A DNA stretch of 11,865 nt, from NCBI RefSeq assembly GCF_946480305.1, contig NZ_CAMLJQ010000072.1:1-11865 (forward strand). The letters run 5' to 3'. Shown here in pieces: positions 1 to 7,600 of this stretch. Source of the DNA: an uncultured Caldimonas sp. GTDB lineage: Bacteria > Pseudomonadota > Gammaproteobacteria > Burkholderiales > Burkholderiaceae. The notes beneath the pieces are model-generated. The model did not search any database, was not told the DNA's origin, and saw only the letters and a program-made list of their open reading frames with translations. The position numbers were made by a program, and so were the translations under genes. Every line of letters starts with the position of its first letter. Within the stretch, counting starts at the first letter, position 1.

Positions 1-79
1 AGCTGACCTTCCAGAAGCGCAGCACCTCCTTGTAGAGCAGCGTGCGCACGCCGGCGAAACGGTCGAACACCGCGTTCAT
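1..79 (-). CDS. ABC-2 type transporter permease, N-terminal fragment (YadH-like)
   Basis: Only the first 26 codons are in the window; the gene continues past base 1. The visible peptide begins MNAVFDRFAGVRTLLYKEVL and continues RFWKVS. This is the cytoplasmic lead-in typical of YadH-type ABC-2 permeases, in which a short 'TLLYKEVLRFWKV' segment precedes the first membrane helix. Its ATG (77-79) overlaps the TGA of the upstream ATPase gene (76-78) in an ATGA arrangement, which points to translational coupling and a shared transcript. By family knowledge it would form the membrane channel of a two-component ABC exporter with the ATPase. The substrate cannot be told from this fragment. Partner and family are fairly secure because the start overlap and the peptide agree; the rest of the protein is unseen. 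Confidence 0.8.
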   Translation of the reverse strand, partial: MNAVFDRFAGVRTLLYKEVLRFWKVS

Positions 80-1029
80 GCGACACGCTCCAGCCCCGCC
101 GGGCGGGTCACGAAGGCGCTGGGTGACGTGTCGGCCTGCATGATCTCGAGGAACACATCCTCCAGGTCGGCGCGGCCGATTTCCAGGTCTTCGATCTTGC
201 AGCCCGCCACGCGCAGGGTGGCGAGGATGTCCTCGACCTCCTGTGCGTCGTGCGCCTTGATCTGAACGACGCGGCCGGTGACGTGGGCATGGTCGGCCAG
301 CGACAGCGGCAGATCGCCGTCCATCTTGAAGCTGAGCATGGTGCTCGCGGTGCCGGCGAGCAGCGCCGAGGTGCGATCGAGCGCCACCACCTGCCCGGCC
401 TTCAGCATCGCGATCCGGTGGCACAACGCCTCGGCCTCTTCCAGGTAATGGGTGGTCAGCAGCACGGTGTGGCCTTCGCGGTTGAGGCGCGCGATGAACT
501 GCCACAGCGTCTGCCGCAGCTCCACGTCGACGCCGGCGGTGGGCTCGTCCAGCACGATCACCGGCGGGCGGTGCACCAGCGCCTGCGCCACCAGCACGCG
601 CCGCTTCATGCCGCCGGACAGCTGCCGCATGTTCGCGTTCGCCTTGTCGGCGAGGCCCAGGTTGGCGAGCAGCTCGTCGATCCAGTCGTCGTTGTGCTTC
701 ACGCCGAAATACCCCGACTGGATGCGCAGCGCCTCGCGCACCGTGAAGAACGGATCGAACACCAGCTCCTGCGGCACGATGCCGAGTTGGCGGCGAGCCT
801 GGGCGTAGTCGGTCACCACGTCGTGGCCGTGCACCCGCACAACGCCCGCCGTCGCGCGCGACAGGCCCGCCAGGATGCTGATCAAGGTGGTCTTGCCCGC
901 GCCGTTGGGGCCCAGCAGTCCGAAAAACTCGCCGGGCTCGATGTCGAAGCTGACGTCCTTCAGCGCCTGGAGCGGGCCGCGCGGGCCCTTGTAGGACTTG
1001 GAGACATGTTGGAAGCTGACGGCAGGCAT
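76..1029 (-). CDS. ABC transporter ATP-binding protein (YadG-like exporter ATPase)
   Basis: This 317-residue protein is a single ABC ATPase domain that powers the ABC-2 permease encoded immediately downstream. Visible motifs are Walker A GPNGAGKT (40-47), Q-loop glutamine in VPQE (about 87), signature LSGGM (137-141), Walker B VIVLDEP (157-163) and the H-loop histidine in TTHYLEEAE (194). A C-terminal tail of about 100 residues follows, with the FLEIM element common in CcmA/YadG-type exporters. All catalytic residues are present. The start ATG at 1029 is chosen because family homology begins within the first few residues. No Shine-Dalgarno sequence precedes it, but a TACAAT hexamer lies only 10 bases upstream, so the mRNA may be nearly leaderless. 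The divergent TetR gene is the obvious candidate regulator, from layout only. The substrate is unknown; exporters of this family have been linked to drugs, lipids or polysaccharides. Confidence 0.9.
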   Translation of the reverse strand: MPAVSFQHVSKSYKGPRGPLQALKDVSFDIEPGEFFGLLGPNGAGKTTLISILAGLSRATAGVVRVHGHDVVTDYAQARRQLGIVPQELVFDPFFTVREALRIQSGYFGVKHNDDWIDELLANLGLADKANANMRQLSGGMKRRVLVAQALVHRPPVIVLDEPTAGVDVELRQTLWQFIARLNREGHTVLLTTHYLEEAEALCHRIAMLKAGQVVALDRTSALLAGTASTMLSFKMDGDLPLSLADHAHVTGRVVQIKAHDAQEVEDILATLRVAGCKIEDLEIGRADLEDVFLEIMQADTSPSAFVTRPAGLERVA

Positions 1030-1039
1030 GAGGACGCAA

Positions 1040-1045
1040 ATTGTA
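1040..1045 (-). promoter_or_regulatory. Candidate -10 box of the ABC exporter genes
   Basis: On the minus strand this reads TACAAT, five of six matches to TATAAT. No good -35 hexamer is visible 16-18 bases upstream. A start of transcription about seven bases downstream would leave a leader of only a few bases before the ATG at 1029, fitting the lack of a ribosome binding site. Confidence 0.35.
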
Positions 1046-1106
1046 GGCAGCGCTCACCAAACGTGCTGGCGACGGGTTGATCGCGGTTCCGGCCGCAGCG
1101 TCTTTT

Positions 1107-1115
1107 TGCTAGATT
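1107..1115 (+). promoter_or_regulatory. Candidate extended -10 promoter of the TetR gene
   Basis: The sequence TGCTAGATT carries the extended -10 TG and a TAGATT hexamer (four of six matches, including the key T, A, A and T positions). The -35 region (TTCCGG, 1087-1092, 17-base spacing) is weak. Transcription would begin near 1122, just ahead of the GGAG ribosome binding site at 1127-1130. It lies in the 111-base gap shared with the divergent ABC genes, where a TetR operator would be expected. I could not pick out a convincing palindrome there. Confidence 0.35.
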
Positions 1116-1126
1116 GGGTGCGCCCC

Positions 1127-1130
1127 GGAG
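1127..1130 (+). promoter_or_regulatory. Ribosome binding site deciding the TetR start
   Basis: GGAG ends ten bases before the ATG at 1141. It would lie inside the coding region if the in-frame TTG at 1114 were used, so it favours the shorter protein. Confidence 0.6.
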
Positions 1131-1140
1131 ACCAGCACCG

Positions 1141-1803
1141 ATGCCACCGTCACAGAAGAAGCCGCGTCGCACCGCCGAACGCATCCTGGAAGTCACGCTC
1201 GATCTCTTCAACCGCTTCGGCGAGCCCAACGTCTCGACGACGCTGATCTCCGCCGAGCTGAACATCAGCCCGGGCAACCTCTATTACCACTATCCCGCCA
1301 AGGACGAGTTGATCAATTCGCTGTTCGACCGCTACGAACGCGCGTTGAACGACCTGCTGCACGCAGCCGACAACGTCAAGAACGTGGAAGATGCGTGGCT
1401 GTTCTTCCACATGCTGTTCGAACTGATCTGGCAGTACCGCTTCCTGTACCGCGACCTGAACGACCTGCTCAGCAAGAACCGGCGACTCGAAACCCACTTC
1501 CAGTTCGTGCTGAAAAACAAGTCGCGCGCGGTGCAGACGGTGCTCGACGGCTTGGCACGCCACAGCGCGGTGCGCATCGACTCGCGGGAGGCCGAGCCGG
1601 TCGCCACCGCGATGGTGGTCGTCCTCACCTACTGGCTCAGCTATGAGTACGTGCGTGACCCGCGTCGCGCGCTGGAGCCAGAAAGCGCCGGCGCCGCGAT
1701 GATGCGCGGCGCCTACCATGTGCTGAGCCTGCTGATGCCCTACCTCGAACCCGCGCAGAAGGAACACCTGCACGGGCTCGTCGGCAGCTACAACAAATCC
1801 TGA
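1141..1803 (+). CDS. TetR/AcrR family transcriptional regulator
   Basis: This 220-residue cytoplasmic DNA-binding regulator has an N-terminal TetR helix-turn-helix at about residues 10-58, with the recognition-helix hallmark ISPGNLYYHYPAKDELI at 42-58. The C-terminal all-helical ligand/dimer domain contains FLYRDLNDLLSKNRRL (101-116). That stretch resembles the C-terminal domain of the Pfam PF13972-type TetR subgroup, placed from memory rather than a search. The ATG at 1141 is preferred over an in-frame TTG at 1114 because GGAG (1127-1130) sits ten bases before it and the HTH begins at the usual distance. It is divergent from the YadGH-type exporter and 16 bases upstream of the TPR gene, probably one transcript with it. 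Repression of the exporter and of its own operon is inferred from position. The ligand is unknown. Confidence 0.88.
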   Translation: MPPSQKKPRRTAERILEVTLDLFNRFGEPNVSTTLISAELNISPGNLYYHYPAKDELINSLFDRYERALNDLLHAADNVKNVEDAWLFFHMLFELIWQYRFLYRDLNDLLSKNRRLETHFQFVLKNKSRAVQTVLDGLARHSAVRIDSREAEPVATAMVVVLTYWLSYEYVRDPRRALEPESAGAAMMRGAYHVLSLLMPYLEPAQKEHLHGLVGSYNKS

Positions 1804-1819
1804 ACCGGAGACAACCAAC

Positions 1820-2593
1820 ATGGCCAAGTGGACCGCCTTCCCCTACGACAACGCTGACTACACCTACGACGCTGCCGCGTTGAAGAAGCATTGGGCACGC
1901 CTGCACGCCGGCGACGCCGAGCCCTACCCGAAGGACAAGGCCGTAGCCGATGCGTGGGCGCTGTTCCACGCGGGCGAGTTCCAGAAGGCGGTCGAGGCCG
2001 GGCTGAAGGCGGGCGGTGCCGGCATCACGGTTGCCAACAAGGCGCAGTGCATCTACGCCACCTATCTCGAGAAGAACGAGAAGAAGAAGCTCGAGTTGTT
2101 CCTTGAAGCTGCCGAGCGCGCCGAGGCTCAACAGGCCGAAGAGCCGAAGAACGCCAACGCCTACTACTGGCAGGCCTACGCGATCGGCCGCTACGGGCAA
2201 GGCATCAGCGTTGCCAAGGCACTGGCGCAAGGTCTGGGCACCAAGGTCAAGAACGCGCTGGAAACCACGATCAAGCTGGCTCCGACGCATGCCGATGCGC
2301 ACATCGCGCTGGGCGCCTTCCATGCCGAGGTGATCGACAAGGTGGGCTCGCTGCTGGGCAAGACGCAAGGCGCCAGCAAGGACACCGGCCTCAAGATGTT
2401 CAAGGAGGCGCTGAAGCTGAACCCGGCGTCGGCCATCGCCCGCGTCGAGTATGCGAACGGCCTGGTGATGCTGGAAGGCGAGAAGAAAATGAAGGAAGCC
2501 GAGAAGCTCTACCAGGAAGCCGCCGAATGCGAGCCGATGGACGCGATGGAGTGCCTGGACGTCGAAATGGCCAAGGCCGAGCTGGAGGAATGA
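1820..2593 (+). CDS. TPR-repeat protein of unknown function
   Basis: This 257-residue protein has no signal peptide or membrane helix, so it is probably cytoplasmic. It is helical throughout and lysine/alanine/glutamate rich. TPR-like helix pairs can be seen at roughly 41-64 (ADAWALFHAGEFQKAVEAG), 113-153, 157-199 (ADAHIALGAFHAE, then a helix ending KEALKLNP) and 204-239 (ARVEYANGLVMLEGEKK, then EAEKLYQEAAECEP). A charged coiled stretch lies at 84-109. The layout recalls TPR scaffolds that hold protein partners; no catalytic motif is visible. GGAG at 1807-1810 precedes the ATG by nine bases. The gene follows the TetR gene by 16 bases and ends 34 bases before a strong terminator, so the two are likely co-transcribed. 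A link to the exporter or regulator is possible but not shown. The fold call is firm; the function is unknown. Confidence 0.85.
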   Translation: MAKWTAFPYDNADYTYDAAALKKHWARLHAGDAEPYPKDKAVADAWALFHAGEFQKAVEAGLKAGGAGITVANKAQCIYATYLEKNEKKKLELFLEAAERAEAQQAEEPKNANAYYWQAYAIGRYGQGISVAKALAQGLGTKVKNALETTIKLAPTHADAHIALGAFHAEVIDKVGSLLGKTQGASKDTGLKMFKEALKLNPASAIARVEYANGLVMLEGEKKMKEAEKLYQEAAECEPMDAMECLDVEMAKAELEE

Positions 2594-2627
2594 GCGCCCC
2601 TTGACGTGCGCTAAGCACACACGAGCC

Positions 2628-2660
2628 AGGCCCGCCTAGACTGCGGGCCTTTGCTTTTTT
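2628..2660 (+). terminator. Rho-independent terminator of the TetR-TPR operon
   Basis: An eight-base perfect stem, AGGCCCGC (2628-2635) with GCGGGCCT (2643-2650), encloses a seven-base loop and is followed by TTGCTTTTTT. It lies 34 bases after the TPR stop codon. A smaller GTGC/GCAC hairpin at 2606-2618 comes just before it. Confidence 0.9.
2637..2642 (+). promoter_or_regulatory. Possible -10 box for the YitT-family gene inside the terminator loop
   Basis: TAGACT (four of six matches to TATAAT) occupies the terminator loop. It is of the same TAGANT form as the candidates before the TetR gene and uvrA. Transcription would start near 2649, about 25 bases before the ATG at 2674. No -35 is found at normal spacing; TTGACG at 2601-2606 is too far upstream. 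A speculative call. Confidence 0.2.
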
Positions 2661-2673
2661 GAGCCGCTGTCCG

Positions 2674-3282
2674 ATGCTCGAATCCACCGTCGATCGACAT
2701 TCGCTGTTCGAAGACGCGCAGGCGCTCGTCACCGGCACGCTGTTCATCTCGCTCGGCGTTGCGATGTTCAACACCACGGGCCTGCTGACCGGCGGCACGG
2801 CCGGGCTGGCCTTCCTGCTGCACTACGCCACCGGCGTGAGCTTCGGCAAGGTGTTCTTCGTGATCAACCTGCCCTTCTACTGGCTGGCATGGCGACGCAT
2901 GGGCCGCGCGTTCACGGTGAAGACCTTCGTCGCGGTAGCGCTGCTGTCGCTGCTCACCGAGTTCCATCCGCTCGCGGTGGCCTTCGGCCATCTCGTGCCG
3001 GCCTATGCCGCCGTGATGGGTGGCCTGCTGATGGGCGCGGGCTTTCTGATGCTGTTCCGCCACCGCGCGAGCCTGGGTGGCGTCGGCATCGTCGCGCTGT
3101 ACCTGCAGGAAGCCCGGGGCTGGCGGGCCGGCAAGGTGCAGATGGTGGTGGATTGCCTGATCGTGGCAAGCGCGTTTTTCGTCGTCGCTCCGATGCAGGT
3201 CGTGTATTCACTGCTGGGGGCGGTCGCGCTGAACCTGATCCTGGCGGTGAACCACCGGCCCGGGCGGTACGTGGCGATGTGA
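2674..3282 (+). CDS. YitT-family (DUF161) integral membrane protein, short form
   Basis: This 202-residue, very hydrophobic inner-membrane protein has about five to six membrane segments, at roughly 14-33, 36-54, 57-73, 80-98, 105-130 and 150-192. The family signature is visible as MFNTTGLLTGGTAGLAFLL (31-49) and FRHRASLGGVGIVALYL (129-145), the two half-motifs seen in YitT proteins. Bacillus-type members are near 280 residues and carry a C-terminal cytoplasmic DUF2179 domain. Here the protein stops right after the last helix (NHRPGRYVAM), so that domain is absent. The ATG at 2674 is used; an in-frame TTG at 2659 lies within the terminator T-run. No Shine-Dalgarno sequence is seen. The transported substrate, if any, is not known for the family. 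The gene stands alone between the terminator and the PEP-CTERM gene. Confidence 0.82.
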   Translation: MLESTVDRHSLFEDAQALVTGTLFISLGVAMFNTTGLLTGGTAGLAFLLHYATGVSFGKVFFVINLPFYWLAWRRMGRAFTVKTFVAVALLSLLTEFHPLAVAFGHLVPAYAAVMGGLLMGAGFLMLFRHRASLGGVGIVALYLQEARGWRAGKVQMVVDCLIVASAFFVVAPMQVVYSLLGAVALNLILAVNHRPGRYVAM

Positions 3283-3403
3283 TGCCACAAGCCGACAGCC
3301 CACTCGCGTTATTGCCGCTTCGTTTACTCACACATGGCGCCTCCGAACAGAGTGTGTGCCCGCTAAATTGCGGTCCCACTCAATAATCCACGGAGGATCT
3401 TTT
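3283..3403. other. Intergenic region before the PEP-CTERM gene
   Basis: This 121-base gap is visibly more A/T-rich than its surroundings and probably carries the promoter of the secreted protein. TAAATT at 3364-3369 is a possible -10 but has no partner -35. CACACA (3329-3334) and TGTGTG (3353-3358) can pair around an 18-base loop. No terminator with a T-run follows the YitT gene, so read-through is possible. No sigma-54 site was found. Confidence 0.4.
3392..3397 (+). promoter_or_regulatory. Strong ribosome binding site of the PEP-CTERM gene
   Basis: GGAGGA ends six bases before the ATG at 3404. This fixes the start there, rather than at an in-frame GTG 48 bases upstream, and places the signal peptide exactly at the N terminus. 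Confidence 0.8.
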
Positions 3404-4654
3404 ATGCGAACGAAGTACGCAGCTTGCGTATTGCTCGGCCTTGCTTGCACGGCGCCAGCGGGCTTCGCTGCTGCACAACCGCCTGCCTTCACAGTGCAGT
3501 TGCAGGAGGCCATCCCGAGTTCACCCGGCGGGTATGGCGCCATCACCGGCATGAACAACCGGGGAGAGCTGGTCGGCTACTACGAGAAGTCCGACGAGGC
3601 CCGCTCCTATATCTGGCGCAACGGCAAGGCGACTCCCTTGAAAGACATCGCCGTCACCGACAGTTACGACGGCAGCGACCTTCACTATGTGCGCGCACTC
3701 GGCATCAACGACGCCGGAGCGATCGTGGGACAAGCTCTGTTGGATCCGGTGGTTGCACCGTACGGTGGCGTCATCTGGTCGTCGTCTTCCGCCGAACCGG
3801 TTGCACTGCCACAAGCTACCCGCCACGCCGATGCTTCGGCCATCAACAACAAGGGCTCGGTCGGCGGAATGTTTTGGGATCCGCCAGGTAGCCAACACGA
3901 CGCTGCGGTGTTGTGGCGCTCGGGTAACCCGACCATGATGTGGCCAGGAAACGCGGGAGACCCCGACGGGCTGTTGAATGGCCGCGGGGACGCGTATCGA
4001 GTCGGGGTCGGCGAGTTGAACGAGCGCGACCAGGCCGTTGGCTACGTGCTAACCCCGCATCGCGAAGACCCATTTTCTGGCCATTGGAACTCCCGCACTC
4101 AAGCCATTTTCTGGGACGGAGAGCGCTCGCAATTGCTGAAAGGCCCCGAGGCGGGTTGGGAGTTCACCGATGCATGGGCGCTCAACGACGGTGGCCTGAT
4201 CGTCGGGCAGGTCAGCCAATACGACCCCAAGGATCCCGACTCGTTTTGGGGCGCCGCTGCGGCCATTCGTGCGGTGAGTTGGGCAGACGGCGTGACGCAG
4301 TTTCTCGATGGCACCGAATCGGCCGAATTCAGCGGCGCCTACGACGTCAACAACCACGGTTGGATCGTCGGCGGGATCGACGGCGATGCCGTGCTCTGGC
4401 TAGACGGCCAGGCGCTACGGCTCGACTCACTACTGGATGGAACCGCTGCCGATCTGGGCGCCTTCGACCTACGGAACGCATTGTTCGTCAACGACCGCGG
4501 CCAGATCCTGGTCAGCGGCCTGCTGAACGGCAGCCAGCACTACGCCTTGCTGACACCCGTCCCCGAGCCGAGCACGATGGCACTGGCGCTCGGCGGCCTG
4601 GCGGTGCTGACGTGGCGCGCCCGCAAGGCTGGCAGCTCGCGCGGTCAGGCGTGA
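3404..4654 (+). CDS. Secreted HAF-repeat protein with PEP-CTERM sorting signal
   Basis: This 416-residue precursor has a Sec signal peptide (MRTKYAACVLLGLACTAPAG, then FAAA; cleavage near residue 24). Seven copies of a short motif of the form N-x-x-G-x-x-V-G follow: NNRGELVGYY (51), INDAGAIVGQ (101), INNKGSVGGM (147), LNERDQAVGY (205), LNDGGLIVGQ (260), VNNHGWIVGG (315) and VNDRGQILVS (362). Between them lie tryptophan-containing strands such as YIWRNG and AVLWLDG. This matches the 'HAF' probable extracellular repeat family (TIGR02913). The C terminus is a textbook PEP-CTERM tripartite signal: VPEPST (386-391), a hydrophobic helix (392-403) and the basic end WRARK. By family knowledge it is exported, processed at the signal by an exosortase and placed on the cell surface or in the extracellular matrix. 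No exosortase gene is in the window. Its job is unknown. Confidence 0.9.
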   Translation: MRTKYAACVLLGLACTAPAGFAAAQPPAFTVQLQEAIPSSPGGYGAITGMNNRGELVGYYEKSDEARSYIWRNGKATPLKDIAVTDSYDGSDLHYVRALGINDAGAIVGQALLDPVVAPYGGVIWSSSSAEPVALPQATRHADASAINNKGSVGGMFWDPPGSQHDAAVLWRSGNPTMMWPGNAGDPDGLLNGRGDAYRVGVGELNERDQAVGYVLTPHREDPFSGHWNSRTQAIFWDGERSQLLKGPEAGWEFTDAWALNDGGLIVGQVSQYDPKDPDSFWGAAAAIRAVSWADGVTQFLDGTESAEFSGAYDVNNHGWIVGGIDGDAVLWLDGQALRLDSLLDGTAADLGAFDLRNALFVNDRGQILVSGLLNGSQHYALLTPVPEPSTMALALGGLAVLTWRARKAGSSRGQA

Positions 4655-4660
4655 CCTGGA

Positions 4661-4698
4661 CGTTCAGAGGGGGTGGGCTGCCACGCGCCCTTTGAACG
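4661..4698. terminator. Long inverted repeat between convergent genes, probable bidirectional terminator
   Basis: CGTTCAGAGGG (4661-4671) pairs with CCCTTTGAACG (4688-4698) over 11 positions, one a G-T pair. An inner GTGG/CCAC stem (4673-4676 with 4681-4684) closes on a four-base loop. It fills the 45-base space between the PEP-CTERM stop (4654) and the uvrA stop (4700-4702). Neither side has a strong T-run, so termination may be inefficient or the hairpin may mainly protect 3' ends. Confidence 0.65.
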
Positions 4699-4699
4699 A

Positions 4700-7600
4700 T
4701 CAGCGGCGGGACAACACCGGCTTCAGCGCATGGCCCGTGTGCGTTCCCGCCGCGACCACCGACTCCGGCGTGCCGGCCACCACCACCTCGCCGCCGCGGG
4801 TGCCGCCGTCCGGCCCCAGGTCAATGACCCAATCGGCCTCGGCCACCACGTCGAGGTCGTGCTCGATGACCACGACGCTGTGCCCGCCGTCCACCAGACG
4901 GTGCAGCACGCGGATCAGCTTCTCGACATCCGCCATGTGCAGGCCGACCGTCGGCTCGTCGAGCACGTACAGCGTGTGCGGCGGCTTCTGCCCGCGGCGG
5001 GTCACGTCGTCGCGCACCTTGCTCAGCTCGGTCACCAGCTTGATACGCTGCGCCTCGCCACCCGACAGCGTGGGCGACGGCTGGCCCAGCGTCAGGTAGC
5101 CCAGGCCGACATCCTTCATCAACTGCAGCGGGTGCGCGATGTTGGGCATCGACGCGAAGAACTCGACCGCCTCGTCGATCTCCATGCTCAGCACGTCGCC
5201 GATGCTCTTACCGCGCCACGTCACCGCCAGTGTCTCGGCATTGAAGCGCTGCCCGTGGCACACGTCGCACGGCACCTTCACGTCGGGCAGGAAGCTCATC
5301 TCGATCGTGCGCATGCCCTGGCCCTCGCAGGCATGGCAGCGGCCGTCGCCGGTGTTGAACGAGAAGCGCGCCGGCGCATAACCGCGGGCCTTGGCTTCCA
5401 GTGTCTCTGCGAACAGCTTGCGGATGGTGTCCCAGAAGCCCACGTAGGTGGCCGGGCACGAGCGCGGCGTCTTGCCGATCGGCGTCTGGTCGACTTCGAG
5501 CACGCGGTCGACACGTTCCCAGCCTTCGATGCCGGTGCAGCCGCTCCACGCCGGCAGGCCCTTGCCGCGGTTGGCGACGATGGCCTGCACGTTGGCGAGC
5601 AGCACGTCGCGCGCGAGCGTGGACTTGCCGGAGCCGCTGACGCCCGTCACCGCCACCAGGCGGTGCAGCGGCACCTGCACGTCGATGCCGCGCAGGTTGT
5701 GCAGCGAGGCGCCGCGCACGGTCAGCACCGGCGAGGCCTTGCCCACTTCGCGGCGTGGCTGCAACGGGTGCACCAGCGGATTCGCAAGGAAGCGGCCGGT
5801 CAACGAGTCTGCATGGGCGGCCAGTTCGGCAGCGGTGCCTTGCGCGATCAGCCGGCCGCCGCGTTTGCCGGCGCCGGGGCCGATGTCGATGATGTGGTCG
5901 GCGCGGCGGATCGTGTCCTCGTCGTGCTCCACCACCACCAGGGTGTTGCCCTGGTCGCCCAGCTTGTGCAGCGCGTCGAGCAGGATGTGGTTGTCGCGCG
6001 GATGCAGTCCGATGGTCGGCTCGTCGAGCACGTAGCACACGCCCTGCAAGCTGGAGCCCAGTTGCGCCGCAAGGCGGATACGCTGCGCTTCGCCGCCGGA
6101 CAGCGTCGGCGCGGCGCGGTCCAGCGTCAGGTAACCCAGCCCCACCTCTTCGAGGAACTGCAGCCGGCTGCGGATCTCGGCGGTCAGGTCGCGGGCGATC
6201 GCGCCTTCGCGGCCGTCGAGTTGCAGCCGGTCGATCCACTCGCGCGCATCGCTGACCGAGCGCGCGGCGATCTGCGCGATGGACTCGCCACGGAAGCGGA
6301 TCGCCAGCGACACCGGGTTCAGGCGCGCGCCGTCGCAGGTGTGGCACGGTTGATCGGCCACGTCTTCGACCTCGGGCTCGGCAAAGGTCTGCTCGCGGCC
6401 CTTGTCGTCGTCGCGCTGCGTGTCGTCGAACGCCTTGCGCTGCTCGCGCGTCAACTGCACGCCGGTGCCGACGCAATCGACGCACCAGCCATGCTTGGAG
6501 TTGTACGAGAACATGCGCGGGTCCAGCTCGGGGTAGCTGGTGCCGCAGACCGGGCACGCGCGCTTGGTCGAGAACACCTTCACCGCACCGATGCCGTCGG
6601 TCGGCGTGCCGGCGATCATCGCGGCCTTCAGGCCATCGAGCGGCGCCAGCAGGTGCATCACGCCCTTGCCATGCTCCAGCGTCTTGGCAAGCAGCGCGCG
6701 CAGTTCGGCCTCGTTGGAGGCACTGACCACCAGGTCGCCCACCGGCAGTTCGATCGTGTGCTCCTTGAAGCGGTCGAGCTTGGGCCACGGCGCCACCGGC
6801 ACGAAGTGACCGTCGACGCGCAAGTGAGTGTGCCCGCGACCCTTGGCCCATTTGGCGAGGTCCGTGTATAGGCCCTTGCGGTTGACCACCAGCGGCGCGA
6901 GCAGGCCCACATGCTGGCCCTTGTGGTCGCGCAGGATCTGCGCGGCGATCGACTCGGGCGTCTGCGGGCGCACCTCGGCACCGTCGTGCACGCAATGCTG
7001 GATGCCGAGCTTCACGTACAGCAGGCGCAGGAAGTGGTACGCCTCGGTAGTGGTCGCGACGGTGCTCTTGCGGCCGCCGCGCGACAGGCGCTGCTCGATC
7101 GCCACCGTCGGCGGAATGCCGTACACCGCGTCCACCTCCGGCCGCCCCGCCGGTTGCACGATGCTGCGTGCATAGGCGTTCAACGATTCGAGATAGCGCC
7201 GCTGCCCTTCGTTGAACAGGATGTCGAACGCCAGCGTCGACTTGCCCGAGCCGGACACGCCCGTGACCACGCTGAATTTGCCGCGCGGAATGTCGACGTT
7301 CATCGACTTGAGGTTGTGCTCCTTGGCGTTGACGATGCGGATCAGGTCGTCGGTGACGCGCCTGGCTTCGTCGCGGCGGGCCTTCGCGATGGATTGCAGC
7401 GGCCGGCCCTCTTCCACCTTGTGGCCGTCCAGCCCCAATGCCACTTCGTACTCGCGCAGCGCCTGGCCGGTGTGCGAAGTGGGATGGGCCTTCACGTCTT
7501 CGGGCGTACCGGCGCACACCAGCTCGCCGCCGGCCTCGCCGCCTTCCGGCCCCAGGTCGACGATCCAGTCGGACGAGCGGATCACGTCGAGGTTGTGCTC

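Noticed and set aside
250..1080. A 276-codon plus-strand frame opposite the ABC ATPase
   Set aside because: Its composition (His, Arg, Gln, Ala) is that of an antisense shadow, while the minus strand carries every ABC ATPase motif.
1114..1140. Upstream TTG start that would lengthen the TetR protein by nine residues
   Set aside because: It overlaps the candidate -10 box and the ribosome binding site that serve the ATG at 1141.
3336..3352. Possible sigma-54 promoter (TGGCGC) before the PEP-CTERM gene
   Set aside because: There is no TTGC-like -12 element at the fixed spacing after TGGC.
4673..6871. A 732-codon open frame on the plus strand
   Set aside because: It lies wholly opposite uvrA, has a His/Arg/Ala/Gln-biased composition without domains, and is explained by GC-rich third positions of the real gene. 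The same holds for the 828-codon plus frame at 7985-10471 and the minus frames at 5208-7517 and 7914-9542.
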